A DNA stretch of 6,337 bases from an uncultured Collinsella sp. (GCA_902494465.1 CABUTH010000110.1:1-6337); one strand, 5' to 3'. Positions 1-5,715 are shown, counted from the first letter of the stretch. The notes: generated from the sequence alone by a model not told the origin. Numbers and translations are program-made.

Positions 1-49
1 CATTCTGCCGCAAACAGGAACTATTCCACCGCAACATATAAAAGGGGCA

Positions 50-1237
50 TCAGGAGCGCGTTTTGCAAAAGGCTTTAAGCGCGACCGTTACGGGGCCAGG
101 CTGGAAACGTCGGCGCACATCGTCGAGACGCTCGGGAATATCGATGTGCTGCGGGCAGTGACGTGCGCATTTGCCGCACTTGACGCAATTGCTCACCAGC
201 TTGGGCTCGTTCGTCCGCACCGCGCTCGCCGTAAAGTATTGAGACAGCCCCGTAAACCAACTATGCGCGTAGCTCGCGTTGTAGGCGCCAAAGCAAGCGG
301 GAATATTGATGCCCTTGGGGCACGGCATGCAGTAGCCACACCCCGTACAGGGCACGCGATTCGATTTCTCAAACTCTCCCAGCACACGCGCGATGGTATC
401 GAGCTGCTCCGTCGTCATCGAATCCGGCAGTGCGCGATTCGCCAATGTCGCGTTCTCGTCCACCTGCGCGATATCGGTCATGCCCGAAAGCAGCATCGTG
501 ACTTGAGGATGGTTCCACACCCACGAAAGCCCCCAAGCGGCAGGAGTGCGCAAATGCGGGTCACGGGCGCCATCGAGCACGGCGCGGGCCCGCGGAGGCA
601 GCTTGCCCGCCAGGCGTCCACCCAAAAGCGGTTCCATCACAAACACCGCGAGCCCGCGCTCGGCAGCTGCCATGAGTCCCGCCGTTCCCGCTTGGTAGCG
701 CTCTCCAGCATAGTTGTACTGGATCTGGCAAAAGTCCCAGTCATACGCGTCAAGCATCGTGAGGAAGTCCGCCGCACTGCCGTGGTACGAAAAACCTATC
801 TGGCGAATACGCCCAGCAGCCTTTTGGTGCGCAATCCAGTCCTCGATACCCAACGCTGCCACGCGCTCCCACCGCGCGGGCGAGGTGATGTTGTGCATAA
901 GGTAATAGTCGATATGGTCAGTCCGCAAACGGTGCAGTTGCTCGTCAAAAAAGCGGTCGAAATCCTCCGCACATTTGCACGAAGCGTGCGGCAACTTGGT
1001 CGCGAGCAAAATCTGGTCGCGCAAACCCAGGCGCTCAAGCGAAGCTCCCACACAAGCTTCGTTACCGGGGTAGAGATAGGCCGTGTCCAGATAATTAATC
1101 CCCTGCTCCACCGCACGGGAAATGATGGCATCGGCTGTCTTCGCATCGGGGTGTCCCGGCGCACCGGGAAACCTCATGCAGCCCAGTCCCAGCGCCGAGA
1201 TACGGTTGCCGCTTTTGGGGTCAACGCGATATTGCAC
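50..1237 (-). CDS. Aldo/keto reductase with C-terminal 4Fe-4S ferredoxin-type motifs
   Basis: Predicted cytoplasmic NAD(P)H-linked oxidoreductase of the aldo/keto reductase superfamily, 395 residues; the substrate cannot be told from sequence. The TIM-barrel part covers about residues 1-290. The usual catalytic tetrad can be placed at Asp51 and Tyr56 (in DTAYLY), Lys81 (ATKLP) and His115 (YLMHN). After the barrel come two cysteine clusters: Cys297/300/303/306 followed by Pro (CTGCGYCMPCP), and Cys351/354/357/361 followed by Pro (CVKCGKCARHCP). These match the Fe-S aldo/keto reductases common in anaerobes, and the length is normal for that group. The start is GTG at 1237, because an AGGAGG site (1242-1247) lies just upstream with short spacing of about four bases; no better ATG is near. 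It is divergent from the small ORF at 1400. Confident of the family, not of the physiological role. Confidence 0.95.
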   Translation of the reverse strand: MQYRVDPKSGNRISALGLGCMRFPGAPGHPDAKTADAIISRAVEQGINYLDTAYLYPGNEACVGASLERLGLRDQILLATKLPHASCKCAEDFDRFFDEQLHRLRTDHIDYYLMHNITSPARWERVAALGIEDWIAHQKAAGRIRQIGFSYHGSAADFLTMLDAYDWDFCQIQYNYAGERYQAGTAGLMAAAERGLAVFVMEPLLGGRLAGKLPPRARAVLDGARDPHLRTPAAWGLSWVWNHPQVTMLLSGMTDIAQVDENATLANRALPDSMTTEQLDTIARVLGEFEKSNRVPCTGCGYCMPCPKGINIPACFGAYNASYAHSWFTGLSQYFTASAVRTNEPKLVSNCVKCGKCARHCPQHIDIPERLDDVRRRFQPGPVTVALKAFCKTRS

Positions 1238-1270
1238 TGCCCCTCCTCTCCCCTCGAAGCCCTAATGAGG

Positions 1271-1301
1271 CGAAACACAACGGCCACGCCATCGAAACAC
1301 A
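1271..1301. repeat. Two direct copies of CGAAACACA, 22 bases apart
   Basis: The nine-base word CGAAACACA occurs at 1271-1279 and again at 1293-1301. Start-to-start distance is 22 bases, about two helical turns, so a protein could bind both copies on the same DNA face. They lie in the divergent region between the aldo/keto reductase start and the 64-residue ORF, downstream of the candidate aldo/keto reductase promoter. Such a pair could be a regulator site, but a chance repeat is possible. Confidence 0.35.
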
Positions 1302-1323
1302 TTGGAATCGCAATCGAGAACGT

Positions 1324-1353
1324 ATCGTAACGTAGCAGAAATCGAACTGTCAC
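1324..1353 (-). promoter_or_regulatory. Candidate promoter of the aldo/keto reductase gene
   Basis: On the minus strand GTGACA (1348-1353) and TACGAT (1324-1329) are 18 bases apart, a plausible -35/-10 pair that would start a transcript near 1317 with a leader of about 80 bases. Each hexamer has one or two mismatches to the vegetative consensus, so this is a weak call from pattern alone. Confidence 0.3.
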
Positions 1354-1399
1354 GACACCGCTTTAACATCAGCAAAAAGCCCGATGAAAGGAGGCGACC

Positions 1400-1594
1400 G
1401 TGACCACACGCGAGGACGCCTGCCCCTACTCTGGCGAACAATACATCCTCTCGGTCGACCGCTATCAGATCGAGGTCATGGACCATCTGGACGAGCTTCC
1501 CGCCGCGGGCGCCGTCATCTTCTGCACCTTCCCCAAGGTCCGCGATGGCGTCGGATACCCCGCCCGCGTCTTTGCGGTCTGCCCCGCAGCGTAA
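1400..1594 (+). CDS. 64-residue ORF resembling only the C-terminus of cyclase-family (kynurenine formamidase-like) proteins
   Basis: A GTG start at 1400 is preceded by the strong ribosome binding site AAAGGAGG (1387-1394) with five-base spacing, so it is probably translated. From about residue 19 onward the sequence (YQIEVMDHLDELP, then AVIFCTFPKVRDGVGYPARVFAV) looks like the final strands of the cyclase/kynurenine formamidase fold, whose members usually end in a motif like K-x-G-x-G-x-PAR-x-F/V. Full members are about 200-270 residues and carry an N-terminal metal-binding His/Asp motif; none of that is present, and no further cyclase-like sequence is visible upstream in any frame. It cannot be a complete hydrolase. 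It may be a decayed remnant with an internal or 5' deletion, or a small stand-alone protein kept for another purpose. The family link is from memory of the motif, not from a search. Confidence 0.6.
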   Translation: MTTREDACPYSGEQYILSVDRYQIEVMDHLDELPAAGAVIFCTFPKVRDGVGYPARVFAVCPAA

Positions 1595-1620
1595 CGTCCA
1601 GACAAACGTTTCTTTTTTAT
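1593..1620 (+). terminator. Weak stem followed by a T-tract after the 64-residue ORF
   Basis: AACGT (1593-1597) and ACGTT (1606-1610) form a five-base-pair stem with an eight-base loop; it starts on the stop codon of the small ORF and is followed by TCTTTTTTAT. The T-tract is good but the stem is short and AT-rich, so termination here would be weak. The GC-rich hairpin at 1671-1693 may be the main stop. Confidence 0.3.
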
Positions 1621-1670
1621 AACAGCCGCCCCGCGCACCCATCAATCACCCCGGCAGCATACAATCCATC

Positions 1671-1696
1671 AGGCGCCCCTTACGCGGGCGCCTTTT
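1671..1696 (+). terminator. GC-rich stem-loop with short T-tract upstream of the ketopantoate reductase gene
   Basis: AGGCGCCC (1671-1678) and GGGCGCCT (1686-1693) form a perfect eight-base-pair stem with a seven-base loop, followed by TTT (1694-1696) and an AT-rich run. It has the form of an intrinsic terminator for the upstream small ORF. It ends only five bases before the ribosome binding site of the next gene (1701-1706). A possible -10 element TACAAT lies at 1660-1665 without a clear -35; if that promoter is real, the hairpin would sit at the very 5' end of the downstream mRNA and act as a leader or stabilising structure instead. Confidence 0.55.
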
Positions 1697-1715
1697 ATAT
1701 GGGGAGATGATTCAC

Positions 1716-2630
1716 ATGCAGATCAACAAGGTCGCCTTTATCGGCAAGGGCGGCGTCGGCCTGCTCTACGGCAGCATGATCGCCAGGGCGCTCGGCAACG
1801 ACGCCGTCGAATACGTTATGGATGACGCTCGTTTTGAGCGTCATGCGAACGACGCGCTCACCGTCAACGGCGAACCCTGCGATCTCACGTCCGTCCGTGC
1901 CAGCAAGGCGACACCCGCCGATCTGGTCATCCTGACGGTCAAGACCACCGGTCTCGACCAAGCACTCAAGACTATGGAGCGCGTCGTAGGACCCAACACG
2001 CTCATCGCCTCGCTGTGCAACGGCATCACGAGCGAGCAAAAGATTGCCGAGCGCTTTGGCTGGGAGCACACTGTCCTGGGTATCTGCCAGGGCATGGACG
2101 CCGTATTCCTCGACGGCGCGCTCACTTTTACCAATACCGGCGAGATTCGCTTTGGCGCGGCGGCCGGCACCGAGCCCGCAACCGTTACCGCCATCGACGA
2201 GCTCTACACGCGCTGTGGCATCGCCCATACCGTCGAGAGCGACATTGCGCACCGTATGTGGGCCAAACTCATGCTCAACGACGGCATCAACCAGACTTGC
2301 ATGGCCTACGGCGGGACCTACGGAAGTGCCACGGAGCCGGGCTCCGAGCAGCGTCGCTGCTTTGTTTCCGCCATGCGCGAAACGCTTGCGGTCGCCAACG
2401 CCGAGGGCATTGAGCTGACCGAGGCAGACCTGACGCAGATGGTGCACCTCATCGAGGGAATCGACCCCGCCGGTATGCCCTCGATGGCTCAAGACCGCGT
2501 CGCGCGGCGCAAAACCGAGGTAGATGAGTTCGCGGGCACCATCTGCCGCCTCGCAGCCAAACACGAGATCCAGGCGCCGCAAAACGAATGGCTCTATCAG
2601 CGCATTCGCGATATCGAGGCAAGCTGGTAG
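1716..2630 (+). CDS. panE: Ketopantoate reductase family protein (PanE/ApbA type)
   Basis: Predicted cytoplasmic NADPH-dependent reductase of 304 residues, like 2-dehydropantoate 2-reductase, which makes D-pantoate for the pantothenate and CoA pathway. The Rossmann nucleotide loop GKGGVG (residues 10-15) follows the first strand, VAFIG. The segment WAKLMLNDGINQ holds the expected active-site Lys184 with Asn188 and Asn192. The C-terminal helical domain has the family signature SMAQDRVARRKTEVDEFAG (from residue 256), with acidic residues typical of the pantoate site. The start is taken at ATG 1716: GGGGAG (1701-1706) gives nine-base spacing, whereas the in-frame ATG at 1707 directly abuts that site. 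No other pantothenate gene is nearby, so it could instead be a paralogue acting on another 2-keto acid; the symbol is by family. Confidence 0.85.
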   Translation: MQINKVAFIGKGGVGLLYGSMIARALGNDAVEYVMDDARFERHANDALTVNGEPCDLTSVRASKATPADLVILTVKTTGLDQALKTMERVVGPNTLIASLCNGITSEQKIAERFGWEHTVLGICQGMDAVFLDGALTFTNTGEIRFGAAAGTEPATVTAIDELYTRCGIAHTVESDIAHRMWAKLMLNDGINQTCMAYGGTYGSATEPGSEQRRCFVSAMRETLAVANAEGIELTEADLTQMVHLIEGIDPAGMPSMAQDRVARRKTEVDEFAGTICRLAAKHEIQAPQNEWLYQRIRDIEASW

Positions 2631-2663
2631 CGCCAACGCGGCGCATTCAACAGCCTTAACAGC

Positions 2664-2703
2664 AAGCCGCCGCAAGGGAACCTTTCCCCTGCGGCGGCTT
2701 TCA
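2664..2703 (+). terminator. Intrinsic terminator after the ketopantoate reductase gene
   Basis: The arms around AGCCGCCGCA (2665-2674) and TGCGGCGGCT (2690-2699) pair over ten bases. After one mismatch, five more pairs (2676-2680 with 2684-2688) close a tight loop, and the tail is TTTCATCTTCTT. It lies between two convergent genes, the reductase (+) and the 68-residue membrane protein (-). The stem is symmetric, so it could stop transcription from both sides, but the tail on the minus strand is poor in T. Confidence 0.8.
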
Positions 2704-2738
2704 TCTTCTTCTATGACCGGCGGCCAATCTCACAACAG

Positions 2739-2945
2739 TTAGCGTTGCGACTCCGGCACCTCGTCCTCGTCATCGCGGCAAAGCACCACGCCGGCGCTTC
2801 CCAGCAGCGCCGCCGCGATCAGCGCGCCAACCACGATTGGAGTAGCCCCACAAGACCCCTGCATGCCCGCAACGAGCGCGGCCGTAGGACCAAGGCAGCC
2901 AAGCACCAATGCGACGGCGGCAATGGCAATATCTCGAGCGTTCAC
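2739..2945 (-). CDS. Small two-helix membrane protein of unknown function
   Basis: A 68-residue protein starting with GTG at 2945, supported by a GGAGGAA ribosome binding site (2954-2960) eight bases upstream. Residues about 5-27 and 34-56 are strongly hydrophobic and Ala/Leu/Val/Gly-rich, giving two predicted membrane helices joined by a short Gly/Ser turn containing Met28 and Cys32. The C-terminal tail (RDDEDEVPESQR) is very acidic and probably cytoplasmic, or faces the side opposite the turn. Cys17, Cys32 and Cys56 are present. I recognise no family. The good ribosome binding site and coherent membrane topology argue for a real gene; it converges on the ketopantoate reductase gene and shares the terminator region. 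Confidence 0.65.
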   Translation of the reverse strand: MNARDIAIAAVALVLGCLGPTAALVAGMQGSCGATPIVVGALIAAALLGSAGVVLCRDDEDEVPESQR

Positions 2946-3062
2946 AAGACCACTTCCTCCACGAGAAAGACCTTATTTCTCATGAACTAGTGTGCCCCGC
3001 GCCCATATGCGCGACGTACCGTCACGGTAAGGGCTCTGTTAGCACAAACGCATACATAGAAC

Positions 3063-3102
3063 GGGCGTCCTTACGTTGCCCTAAAGCTCGGCAAAGACGC
3101 CC
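3063..3102. other. Two-part stem-loop in the gap 2946-3131
   Basis: GGGCGTC (3063-3069) pairs with GACGCCC (3096-3102), and inside it TTGCC (3076-3080) pairs with GGCAA (3090-3094), leaving a nine-base loop and an asymmetric internal loop. It lies about 30 bases past the stop of the secreted-protein gene on the minus strand and upstream of the 68-residue membrane gene. It could terminate the secreted-protein transcript, but no T-tract follows it on either strand, so a structured leader or an mRNA-end stabiliser is also possible. I see nothing else supportable in this gap. Confidence 0.4.
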
Positions 3103-3131
3103 ATCCGCCAAATATCCGTGATGCAGAAAAA

Positions 3132-3908
3132 TTACCAGCCAGTGTAGTAGTCGGTGGTTCCGGCTGCGCAGCCGGAGTCATAGACCTTGCACTCGCCCTT
3201 GGAACCGGTAAACGTGGAGCCCTGAGCCTTATCGCCCGCGGCCACGACGTAGTAGCCATCGGAATCGCGCCAAAAGCCCTCGGAATCCTGCGTCCATTCG
3301 CCCGTGCGGTGGTGATACAACACGTTGCTGCTGTAATAAGTCTCGCGGCGGCCGTTATAGTTATTGACGCCGCTCGAACGCGTCAGGCCCGAGCCGTTCG
3401 CGTAATACGCAGCAGGCGCATAAGACGAGCCGGACTCGGCGTTGTAATACGAAGCCTGAACGGCCTCAGCGGCCTCGGCTTCGGCTGCAGCAGCCTCGAG
3501 CGCCTCGCGCTTGGCATCCTCAAGCGTGGAGCGGAGCTCATCGAGCTCGGTCGACTTGGCGTCGACCTCCCCCATCGTCAACAGGCTGCCCGCACCGTCG
3601 ATGCAACCCTGCAACACAGCGCGCTCGTCATCGGTGGCATAGTCGCCATACATATTCATAATGATCTGCGCGCGCATCTCCAGGGAATCGCGCTTTGCCG
3701 CCATCGAGGCGTTCCACTCCTGCATAGAGCCACAACCGTCGCCGCGGTAGTCGACGGGCTGCACCAGCGTCGCCTCGGACGGTGTAGATCCGACCGCATC
3801 GGATAGTGTTGCCGCGTGGGCATCAGTTGCGCCGGCGCCCGCCAAAAGTGCCACGGTCAGAGCGGCGGAAAGGGCGGCGGCTCTCGGTTTTCGTGAATCG
3901 ATCCTCAT
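3132..3908 (-). CDS. Secreted coiled-coil protein with a C-terminal double-psi beta-barrel-like domain
   Basis: A 258-residue exported protein. The signal peptide has basic residues at 2-9, a hydrophobic core at about 10-26, and likely cleavage after Ala32 (DAHA/ATLS). Residues about 60-150 are helical, with a Glu/Ala-rich coiled-coil stretch from about 115 to 151. A Tyr/Ser/Ala/Gly-rich linker follows (152-178). The C-terminal domain (about 178-258) starts NYNGRRETYYSS and ends with GYYVVAA, then KVYDSGCAAGTTDYYTGW. Its spaced Asp244, Gly250 and Asp253 recall the Asp/Gly signature of RlpA-like or 3D-type barrel domains of cell-wall proteins. That fold call is inference. Cys59, 102, 240 and 247 could form disulfides outside the cell. 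ATG 3908 is chosen because GGAGG lies at 3920-3924 and the signal peptide begins there. A cell-wall-associated or peptidoglycan-binding role is likely; enzymatic activity is unknown. Confidence 0.8.
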   Translation of the reverse strand: MRIDSRKPRAAALSAALTVALLAGAGATDAHAATLSDAVGSTPSEATLVQPVDYRGDGCGSMQEWNASMAAKRDSLEMRAQIIMNMYGDYATDDERAVLQGCIDGAGSLLTMGEVDAKSTELDELRSTLEDAKREALEAAAAEAEAAEAVQASYYNAESGSSYAPAAYYANGSGLTRSSGVNNYNGRRETYYSSNVLYHHRTGEWTQDSEGFWRDSDGYYVVAAGDKAQGSTFTGSKGECKVYDSGCAAGTTDYYTGW

Positions 3909-3973
3909 GTAGCTGGAAACCTCCGTAGTGCGTTTTTGCTGCGTTTGGGCTGCGTGTGATTCGATCGCGCTGC

Positions 3974-3979
3974 ATAGTA
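3974..3979 (-). promoter_or_regulatory. Candidate -10 element for the secreted-protein gene
   Basis: TACTAT on the minus strand sits inside GTACTAT, the same seven bases as at the metY promoter, and would start a transcript about 60 bases before the ATG at 3908. No convincing -35 hexamer is found 16-18 bases upstream, so an activator may be needed or the call may be wrong. Confidence 0.35.
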
Positions 3980-4007
3980 CCCCGAGCAAATCGCGACCTG
4001 CGGTTTT

Positions 4008-4072
4008 ACTCAAAAGGCGCACGTCAATTGCGTAAAACTCACATCCTCTCAACAGGAGTTTTCCACAACTCA
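4008..4072. promoter_or_regulatory. Repeated ACTCA words and a 7-bp inverted repeat upstream of the secreted-protein gene
   Basis: ACTCA occurs at 4008-4012, 4037-4041 and 4068-4072, with spacings of 29 and 31 bases, close to three helical turns. The middle copy belongs to a perfect inverted repeat, AAAACTC (4034-4040) with GAGTTTT (4056-4062), separated by 15 bases. The block lies upstream of the candidate promoter at 3974-3979 and could be a regulator-binding array. There is no known match, and the short words may be coincidental. Confidence 0.35.
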
Positions 4073-4099
4073 AATGCATAAATCGTGTCAAAAACCCTG

Positions 4100-4124
4100 T
4101 TTTTGCACCCTCTCTATGCAAAAA
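4100..4124. repeat. Perfect 8-bp inverted repeat TTTTTGCA / TGCAAAAA
   Basis: TTTTTGCA (4100-4107) and TGCAAAAA (4117-4124) are perfect inverted copies separated by nine bases. The right arm overlaps the T-tract of the metY terminator. It may be an operator-like dyad for the secreted-protein gene downstream on the minus strand, or simply a by-product of the terminator's T-run. Confidence 0.4.
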
Positions 4125-4160
4125 AGGCGCCTGTGCAACCATTGTTCGCACAGGCGCCTT
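4120..4160 (-). terminator. Intrinsic terminator of metY
   Basis: On the minus strand a perfect 13-base-pair stem (4148-4160 with 4124-4136, core AAGGCGCCTGTGC) closes an 11-base loop. The descending arm runs straight into T residues (4120-4125 on the plus strand are all A). It lies about 60 bases after the metY stop codon and is the clearest terminator in the window. Confidence 0.93.
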
Positions 4161-4220
4161 GAGCAGGCATTTTATGCAGTTATACCTATCGAGTCGCAAG
4201 GGGTCCTTGCACAAGTCGCC

Positions 4221-5531
4221 TTACTCGTCCAGCGCGGCGAAGGCCTGCTTCAGATCCCAAATGATGTCCTCGGCGTTCTCGGTACCGATGGAAAGACGAA
4301 TCGTGGAGGGCGTGATGTTCTGCTCAGCGAGCTCCTCGGCAGAGAGCTGGGAGTGCGTGGTGGTAGCCGGGTGCACGACGAGCGACTTGACGTCGGCCAC
4401 GTTGGCGAGCAGCGAGAACACCTGCAGATGATCGATGAACTTCCAAGCTGCCTCCTGGCCACCCTTAATCTCAAAGGTAAAGATCGAGGCACCGCCACGG
4501 GGGAAGTACTTCTGATAGAGCTCGTGATCGGGGTGCTCAGGCAGGCTCGGGTGGTTCACCTTGGCGACGTGGCTGTCACCGGTCAGGAACTCAACGACCT
4601 TCTTGGTGTTCTCGACATGACGGTCAACGCGCAGCGACAGAGTCTCGGTGCCCTGGAGCAGGACCCAGGCGTTGAACGGGCTGATGCAGGCGCCCTCGTC
4701 ACGCAGCAGGATAGCGCGGACATAGGTTGCGAAGGCAGCGGGACCGGCAGCCTCGGCAAACGAAACACCATGGTAGGAGGGGTTGGGTTCAGCGATCTGG
4801 GCGTACTTTCCGCTCGCCTTCCAATCGAAGTTACCACCGTCGACGATCACACCGCCCAGCGAGGTGCCGTGGCCGCCGATGAACTTGGTTGCGGAGTGGA
4901 CGACGATATTGGCACCATGCTCCAGCGGACGGAACAGATACGGAGTGCCGAAGGTGTTGTCGACGACAACCGGCAGACCGTGCTTCCTGGCGATCCCGGA
5001 GATGGCGTCGATATTGGGGATGTCGGAGTTGGGGTTGCCGAGCGTCTCGAGATAGATGACCGTGGTGTTGTCCTTGATGGCACCCTCGACCTCTTCCAGG
5101 TTATGGGCATCGACAAACGTGGTCTCGACGCCAAACTGGGAGAGCGTATGCTCCAGCAGGTTGTAGGAGCCACCGTAGATGGTCTTCTGAGCCACCACGT
5201 GGTCACCAGCCTGGGCAAGAGCCTGCAGGGTATAGGTGATGGCAGCAGCACCGGAGGCGACGGCAAGACCTGCCACGCCACCCTCGAGTGCGGCGATACG
5301 GTCCTCGAAGACGCCCTGGGTGGAGTTGGTCAGACGGCCGTAGATGTTACCGGCGTCGGCAAGACCAAAGCGGTCGGCAGCGTGCTGGGAGTTGCGGAAC
5401 ACATAGCTCGTGGTCTGGTAGATAGGCACGGCACGGGAGTCGGATGCAGGATCGGCGCTCTCCTGGCCAACGTGCAGCTGCAGGGTATCGAAACCAAAGG
5501 TGTGCTCGGGGTTGTTGATGAACTGGCTCAT
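4221..5531 (-). CDS. metY: O-acetylhomoserine aminocarboxypropyltransferase (sulfhydrylase)
   Basis: A pyridoxal-phosphate enzyme of the Cys/Met metabolism (gamma family), 436 residues, the usual length for MetY and longer than MetB/MetC at about 380-400. It joins O-acetylhomoserine with sulfide to give homocysteine and acetate, the direct sulfhydrylation route to methionine, in the cytoplasm. Visible marks: the N-terminal FDTLQLHVGQE start typical of MetY; YGRLTNST (Tyr64, Arg66, phosphate contacts); KTIYGGSY with Tyr119 stacking on the cofactor; Asp191 in VVVDNTFGTPY; the Schiff-base Lys216 in HSATKFIGGHG; and TIRLSIGTE near the C-terminus with Arg412 for the substrate carboxylate. The ATG at 5531 follows AAGGGG (5538-5543) with six-base spacing. 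It is transcribed alone, with a promoter at 5716-5744, a structured leader containing a small ORF, and a strong terminator at 4120-4160. It is divergent from a LysR regulator. Confidence 0.96.
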   Translation of the reverse strand: MSQFINNPEHTFGFDTLQLHVGQESADPASDSRAVPIYQTTSYVFRNSQHAADRFGLADAGNIYGRLTNSTQGVFEDRIAALEGGVAGLAVASGAAAITYTLQALAQAGDHVVAQKTIYGGSYNLLEHTLSQFGVETTFVDAHNLEEVEGAIKDNTTVIYLETLGNPNSDIPNIDAISGIARKHGLPVVVDNTFGTPYLFRPLEHGANIVVHSATKFIGGHGTSLGGVIVDGGNFDWKASGKYAQIAEPNPSYHGVSFAEAAGPAAFATYVRAILLRDEGACISPFNAWVLLQGTETLSLRVDRHVENTKKVVEFLTGDSHVAKVNHPSLPEHPDHELYQKYFPRGGASIFTFEIKGGQEAAWKFIDHLQVFSLLANVADVKSLVVHPATTTHSQLSAEELAEQNITPSTIRLSIGTENAEDIIWDLKQAFAALDE

Positions 5532-5586
5532 GATGATCCCCTTGATCGAACAAAAGTAAATAAATTAGAGAGAAGTAAGTCGCTGT

Positions 5587-5659
5587 CTCCTGATCACGCC
5601 GACGGGCGCAAACAGGAGCCCGGCATTCGTCTTGGTAAGCAATTCATATGCGGGCCTCC
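5587..5659 (-). promoter_or_regulatory. Two mutually exclusive leader hairpins upstream of metY (possible attenuator)
   Basis: Hairpin A pairs 5648-5659 (the leader ORF ribosome binding site GGAGG and following bases) with 5615-5626, giving 11 base pairs with two one-base bulges; it would hide that site. Hairpin B pairs CTCCTG (minus strand, 5613-5618) with CAGGAG (5587-5592), with an inner GC stem, and encloses the leader stop codon. The two share bases 5615-5618, so they cannot form together. No T-run follows hairpin B directly, so classic intrinsic attenuation is not obvious. Rho-dependent or translational control of metY is more likely. A further small hairpin at 5679-5698 lies at the 5' end of the leader. 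Confidence 0.5.
5594..5647 (-). CDS. 17-codon leader peptide ORF in the metY leader
   Basis: ATG at 5647 is preceded by AAAGGAGG (5655-5662) with seven-base spacing, the best ribosome binding site in the window. It encodes MNCLPRRMPGSCLRPSA and stops at 5594-5596, 62 bases before the metY start. Two of the 17 codons are Cys (3 and 12) and two are Met. The ORF lies entirely inside the expected metY transcript. Its ribosome binding site and codon 12 fall in or next to two competing hairpins. This layout fits a leader peptide whose translation controls metY expression, as known for Cys-rich leader ORFs in other actinobacteria. The coding call rests on the ribosome binding site and its position; conservation is untested. 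Confidence 0.6.
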   Translation of the reverse strand: MNCLPRRMPGSCLRPSA

Positions 5660-5715
5660 TTTCGCATCCCGGTTCCGTGGTTGGCTTAATTACCTACCGC
5701 CTTTGTGTGTTTTGA

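Noticed and set aside
17..27. A GGAACTATTCC inverted repeat past the aldo/keto reductase stop
   Set aside because: The arms are only four bases and no T-run follows, so it does not support a terminator; bases 1-49 show nothing else supportable.
146..1330. A 394-codon plus-strand frame opposite the aldo/keto reductase
   Set aside because: It is a shadow of a well-supported gene; the protein is Arg/His-rich without a domain and runs into the promoter region.
1262..1645. A 127-codon minus-strand frame across the 64-residue ORF
   Set aside because: No ribosome binding site, no recognisable domain, and it covers promoter-like and terminator-like sequence.
1707..1715. ATG at 1707 as the start of the ketopantoate reductase
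   Set aside because: The only ribosome binding site (1701-1706) directly touches it, while it is well spaced for ATG 1716.
2909..3121. A 70-codon plus-strand frame in the gap before the secreted-protein gene
   Set aside because: It overlaps the start and ribosome binding site of the membrane protein on the other strand, and its basic, low-hydrophobicity sequence has no family features.
3909..4214. N-terminal extension of the secreted protein to an ATG at 4214
   Set aside because: The extension would read through the metY terminator and AT-rich spacer and bury the signal peptide; the ribosome binding site at 3920-3924 supports ATG 3908.
5532..5709. A known SAM riboswitch or T-box in the metY leader
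   Set aside because: I looked for the SAM-I core and the T-box antiterminator motif and found neither; the leader is better explained by the small ORF and competing hairpins.
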